The notes below the pieces were generated by a model, which saw nothing but the letters and a program-made list of their open reading frames with translations, ran no database searches and was not told the origin of the DNA. A program made the position numbers and the translations under genes. Shown piece after piece: positions 63,001-64,000 of a stretch of DNA of 64,000 bases. How positions within the stretch are numbered: position 1 is the stretch's first letter; the number at the start of each line of letters is the position of its first letter. The DNA is from RPQJ01 sp044226195 (GTDB taxonomy: Bacteria > Pseudomonadota > Gammaproteobacteria > Steroidobacterales > Steroidobacteraceae), in contig JBGAHO010000001.1 in assembly GCA_044226195.1 (NCBI GenBank), forward strand, positions 180,220 through 244,219. The letters are read 5' to 3'.

Positions 63001-64000
63001 GCAGCAGACCCTCGAGCCGAACCGGCCCGAGCTGCGCATCGTCTCGACGATCGGTTACGACGCGTGCGGCAATGCCAACGTGTTCCAAGTGAACGGCGCG
63101 AACTGGGATGGCTCTGCCCTGCCCGCGCGCGTGACCCGCGTCGACTTCGGCGCACGCTGTCAGTTGCCGGAGCGCTTCACCAACCCGCTCGGCGAAGTGA
63201 CGGTCCACGCGTATCGCTATGACTTCGGCGTTCCGACGTCAATGACTGACGGGAACGGAGCCACGACGACCTGGACCTACGACACCTTCGGTCGCCGCCT
63301 CGGCGAGACGCGTCCCGACGGAACTCGCACGTCGTGGTCCTACGCCAACTGCAATCCGGGCACGTGCCTCGGCTCTGCCGGCCTGCGATTCCGCAGTCTC
63401 ATCGTCGCCACGGGCGCCCAGGGGACCGAGATCGATCGACGGAGTCGCTACTACGACGGCTCCGGTCGACTGCTGGCCGAGAGCCACGTGCTGCCGTTGG
63501 GCGCCACGGCCACCGAGCGTTACGACTACGACGCACTCGGGCGGCTGCTGACGCGGACCTTCCCGGTGACCGGCGCCGTCTCAAACGGGTACGCGGCGCG
63601 CAGTTACGACGCCGTCGGACGCGTCACGAGCGAGCGCTTCGTCAATGGCAGCGGTGCGACGGAGCGTAGCGTCAGCTACGCATACGCCGGGCGCCAGACC
63701 AATGTCACCGATCCCCTCGGCCGTACTCGGACCTTCCTGAGGGACGTCACGGGTCGCACGCGACAAGTCACCGACCCCTCGCCCGGCGGCGCTACTGCAT
63801 TCGATTTCGATGCGTTCGGCAACCTGGTGCGGGTTCGTGACGCGGGTGGTGCGACGGCAACCGGCAGTTACGATGCCCGCGGCTTCCTCGTGGCTTGGAA
63901 CGACCCGGACTCGGGCGCCTGGACCTACAAGCGGGATGCGTTCGGACAGCCGGTGCGCTGGACCGACGCCAAGGGCCAGTCCTTCAGCGTCACCTACGAC
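60029..64000 (+). CDS. SpvB/TcaB-type RHS-repeat protein with FG-GAP/VCBS repeats (3' end beyond window)
   Basis: The frame stays open for 1324 codons and runs off the window. The ATG at 60029 has AAGGAGG 8 bases upstream. A hydrophobic stretch at about 26-47 (HHAVLVACATAIVTFATGLG) is a probable signal peptide. Residues about 100-330 resemble the SpvB-like start of Tc-toxin B components (SYSLPLWTPPGVANVDLHLSLTYSS; GVLGQGWSLTGLSVIHRC). Residues about 405-715 hold six Asp-rich FG-GAP/VCBS calcium-loop repeats such as DLNGDGWQD, DWDGDGLPD, DFNGDGRGD and DVDGDGRTD. From about residue 1060, YD-type RHS repeats begin (YDALGRLLTRTF; YDAVGRVTSERF; FDAFGNLVRVRD). Such proteins form cocoon shells around a C-terminal toxin or are cell-surface polymers. 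The variable C-terminus that would decide this is outside the window. Confidence 0.88.
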   Translation, partial: MRNPDHSVHSTARHRATRGSTSRDRHHAVLVACATAIVTFATGLGAAPSDWPDTSAAGPVALPGTDAFTAPGIEAATGSVVALPTATEAGRTPGTLQVTSTGAASYSLPLWTPPGVANVDLHLSLTYSSRGGNGVLGQGWSLTGLSVIHRCNRTMAQDGAPAPASDGPGGRFCLDGQQLKLVSGTYGTTGAVYATEIDTFARITQVTTGLVPAFVLTTREGLVYEYGTTADSQIYPQTGARRAWALSKVRDRQSPTPNQILITYQNDSPYDYYNSGINIGSYRVARIAYPVTSTGQGPYYQVDFSYSPRPTQDAAVGFVAGTLIREPNELDSISIRTYGSTSFIKSYNFGYEASPATGRLRLATVTECAAASCLAPTRFSYLAGGNAFVPLQKVNFSASQAASPVPIDLNGDGWQDLLLPKPSGAANTRWWAALSSPTGFLPAVDTGVTTANGSRMLVGMFAGRSTPQLLVAQGGYWALLAMNGTVFTTTSTGLPVNGEFAAVDWDGDGLPDLVSVVGTELRVRRNVTVPPGNVTFDGTTLLAATSIGGYPSFNAVSATSMADFNGDGRGDVAATGFDPTSGYTTLILLSNGFGTAPTIGTPGEFVDVSRLADFNADGCTDIVTLATVFVSACDGSFRRIATGGVPSNPGAQLLADVDGDGRTDLLYIDNLQKAWYALRSRGDGFAAALPLGINAPNGTSWFVFDANGDGLTDLGYRDDTNGGAVKFNLHDATQSPVDALASVTDGFGVTQSLQYAVITRSNYTPDSDAVFPEVDLRVPLHVVSQWTADVGTSTSYTLQYQYSGARLHLQGRGFEGFGAMRTYDSRTGQYRLDTFERAFPYTGMLRRSTLLQANLSTRVRDFVATPSVQTLGTLPFERRYFPYAQATTESQYEFGGGLNGTLVTQATTTFDYGDGYGNVTATTRTVTDKDPGSPYVGSSWQSTTAATYVNDPTSNCLGLPASSVTTRTAPGQLAKSRTIAYQSDVSRCRVTQQTLEPNRPELRIVSTIGYDACGNANVFQVNGANWDGSALPARVTRVDFGARCQLPERFTNPLGEVTVHAYRYDFGVPTSMTDGNGATTTWTYDTFGRRLGETRPDGTRTSWSYANCNPGTCLGSAGLRFRSLIVATGAQGTEIDRRSRYYDGSGRLLAESHVLPLGATATERYDYDALGRLLTRTFPVTGAVSNGYAARSYDAVGRVTSERFVNGSGATERSVSYAYAGRQTNVTDPLGRTRTFLRDVTGRTRQVTDPSPGGATAFDFDAFGNLVRVRDAGGATATGSYDARGFLVAWNDPDSGAWTYKRDAFGQPVRWTDAKGQSFSVTYD

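Overview
The window is high-GC, gene-dense DNA from a proteobacterium. TonB-dependent receptors, PEP-CTERM proteins, a heterotetrameric sarcosine oxidase and a TPR-sulfotransferase suggest an aerobic gammaproteobacterium of soil or water. That placement is an inference, because the window holds no rRNA or tRNA. Nearly all of it is devoted to stripping methyl groups from quaternary and tertiary amines (betaines) and moving them onto tetrahydrofolate (THF).

Layout. 0-3 kb (+): a cut-off and a complete FAD oxidoreductase-GcvT fusion of the dimethylglycine dehydrogenase type. 3.1-10.6 kb (-): one operon of another such fusion followed by soxB-soxD-soxA-soxG. About 2.5 kb of this sox set is riddled with frameshifts. 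10.8-12.3 kb: a divergent GATase1/AraC regulator and a small exported Gly/His/Tyr-rich protein. 12.5-17.5 kb (-): LysR regulator, MttB-like methyltransferase, FAD-GcvT fusion. 17.8-25.2 kb: TonB receptor, TPR-sulfotransferase, MFS transporter and beta-hydroxyacid dehydrogenase. 25.2-32.6 kb: purU, then a tight seven-gene corrinoid/THF operon (corrinoid protein, DUF1638, PF13769 protein, MTHFR C-terminal-domain protein, MTHFR, methyl-THF:corrinoid methyltransferase, RACo-type activator). 32.7-39.8 kb (-): a second MttB-like gene, a TonB receptor and a choline/betaine-type ABC importer. 40.0-54.4 kb (+): eleven closely spaced genes (SDR, FGGY kinase, FAD oxidase, MFS, serine hydrolase, third MttB-like gene, an intact soxBDAG set, fdhD). 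54.6-58.3 kb: a FIST sensor protein and a hybrid histidine kinase. 58.3-64 kb: two PEP-CTERM proteins and a large SpvB/RHS-like protein that runs off the end.

How the genes fit together (inference from families). A betaine is taken up by the ABC/TonB systems. An MttB-like enzyme removes one methyl group to the cobalt of the corrinoid protein, which the RACo-type protein keeps reduced. The AcsE/MtgA-like enzyme passes the methyl group to THF, and MTHFR oxidises methyl-THF to methylene-THF. The resulting dimethylated amine is demethylated by the FAD-GcvT fusions and then by SoxBDAG, both of which also yield methylene-THF. PurU can release formate, and FdhD would mature a formate dehydrogenase encoded elsewhere.

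The strongest new observation is a shared promoter architecture at three operons: a 6-bp direct repeat at 21-bp spacing, followed 30-31 nt later by a -10-like element. It stands before the dmg-sox operon, the corrinoid operon and the second mttB gene, and probably marks the regulon of the AraC-type regulator at 10804. A 19-bp inverted repeat also sits at three convergent gene junctions and supplies several of the stop codons.
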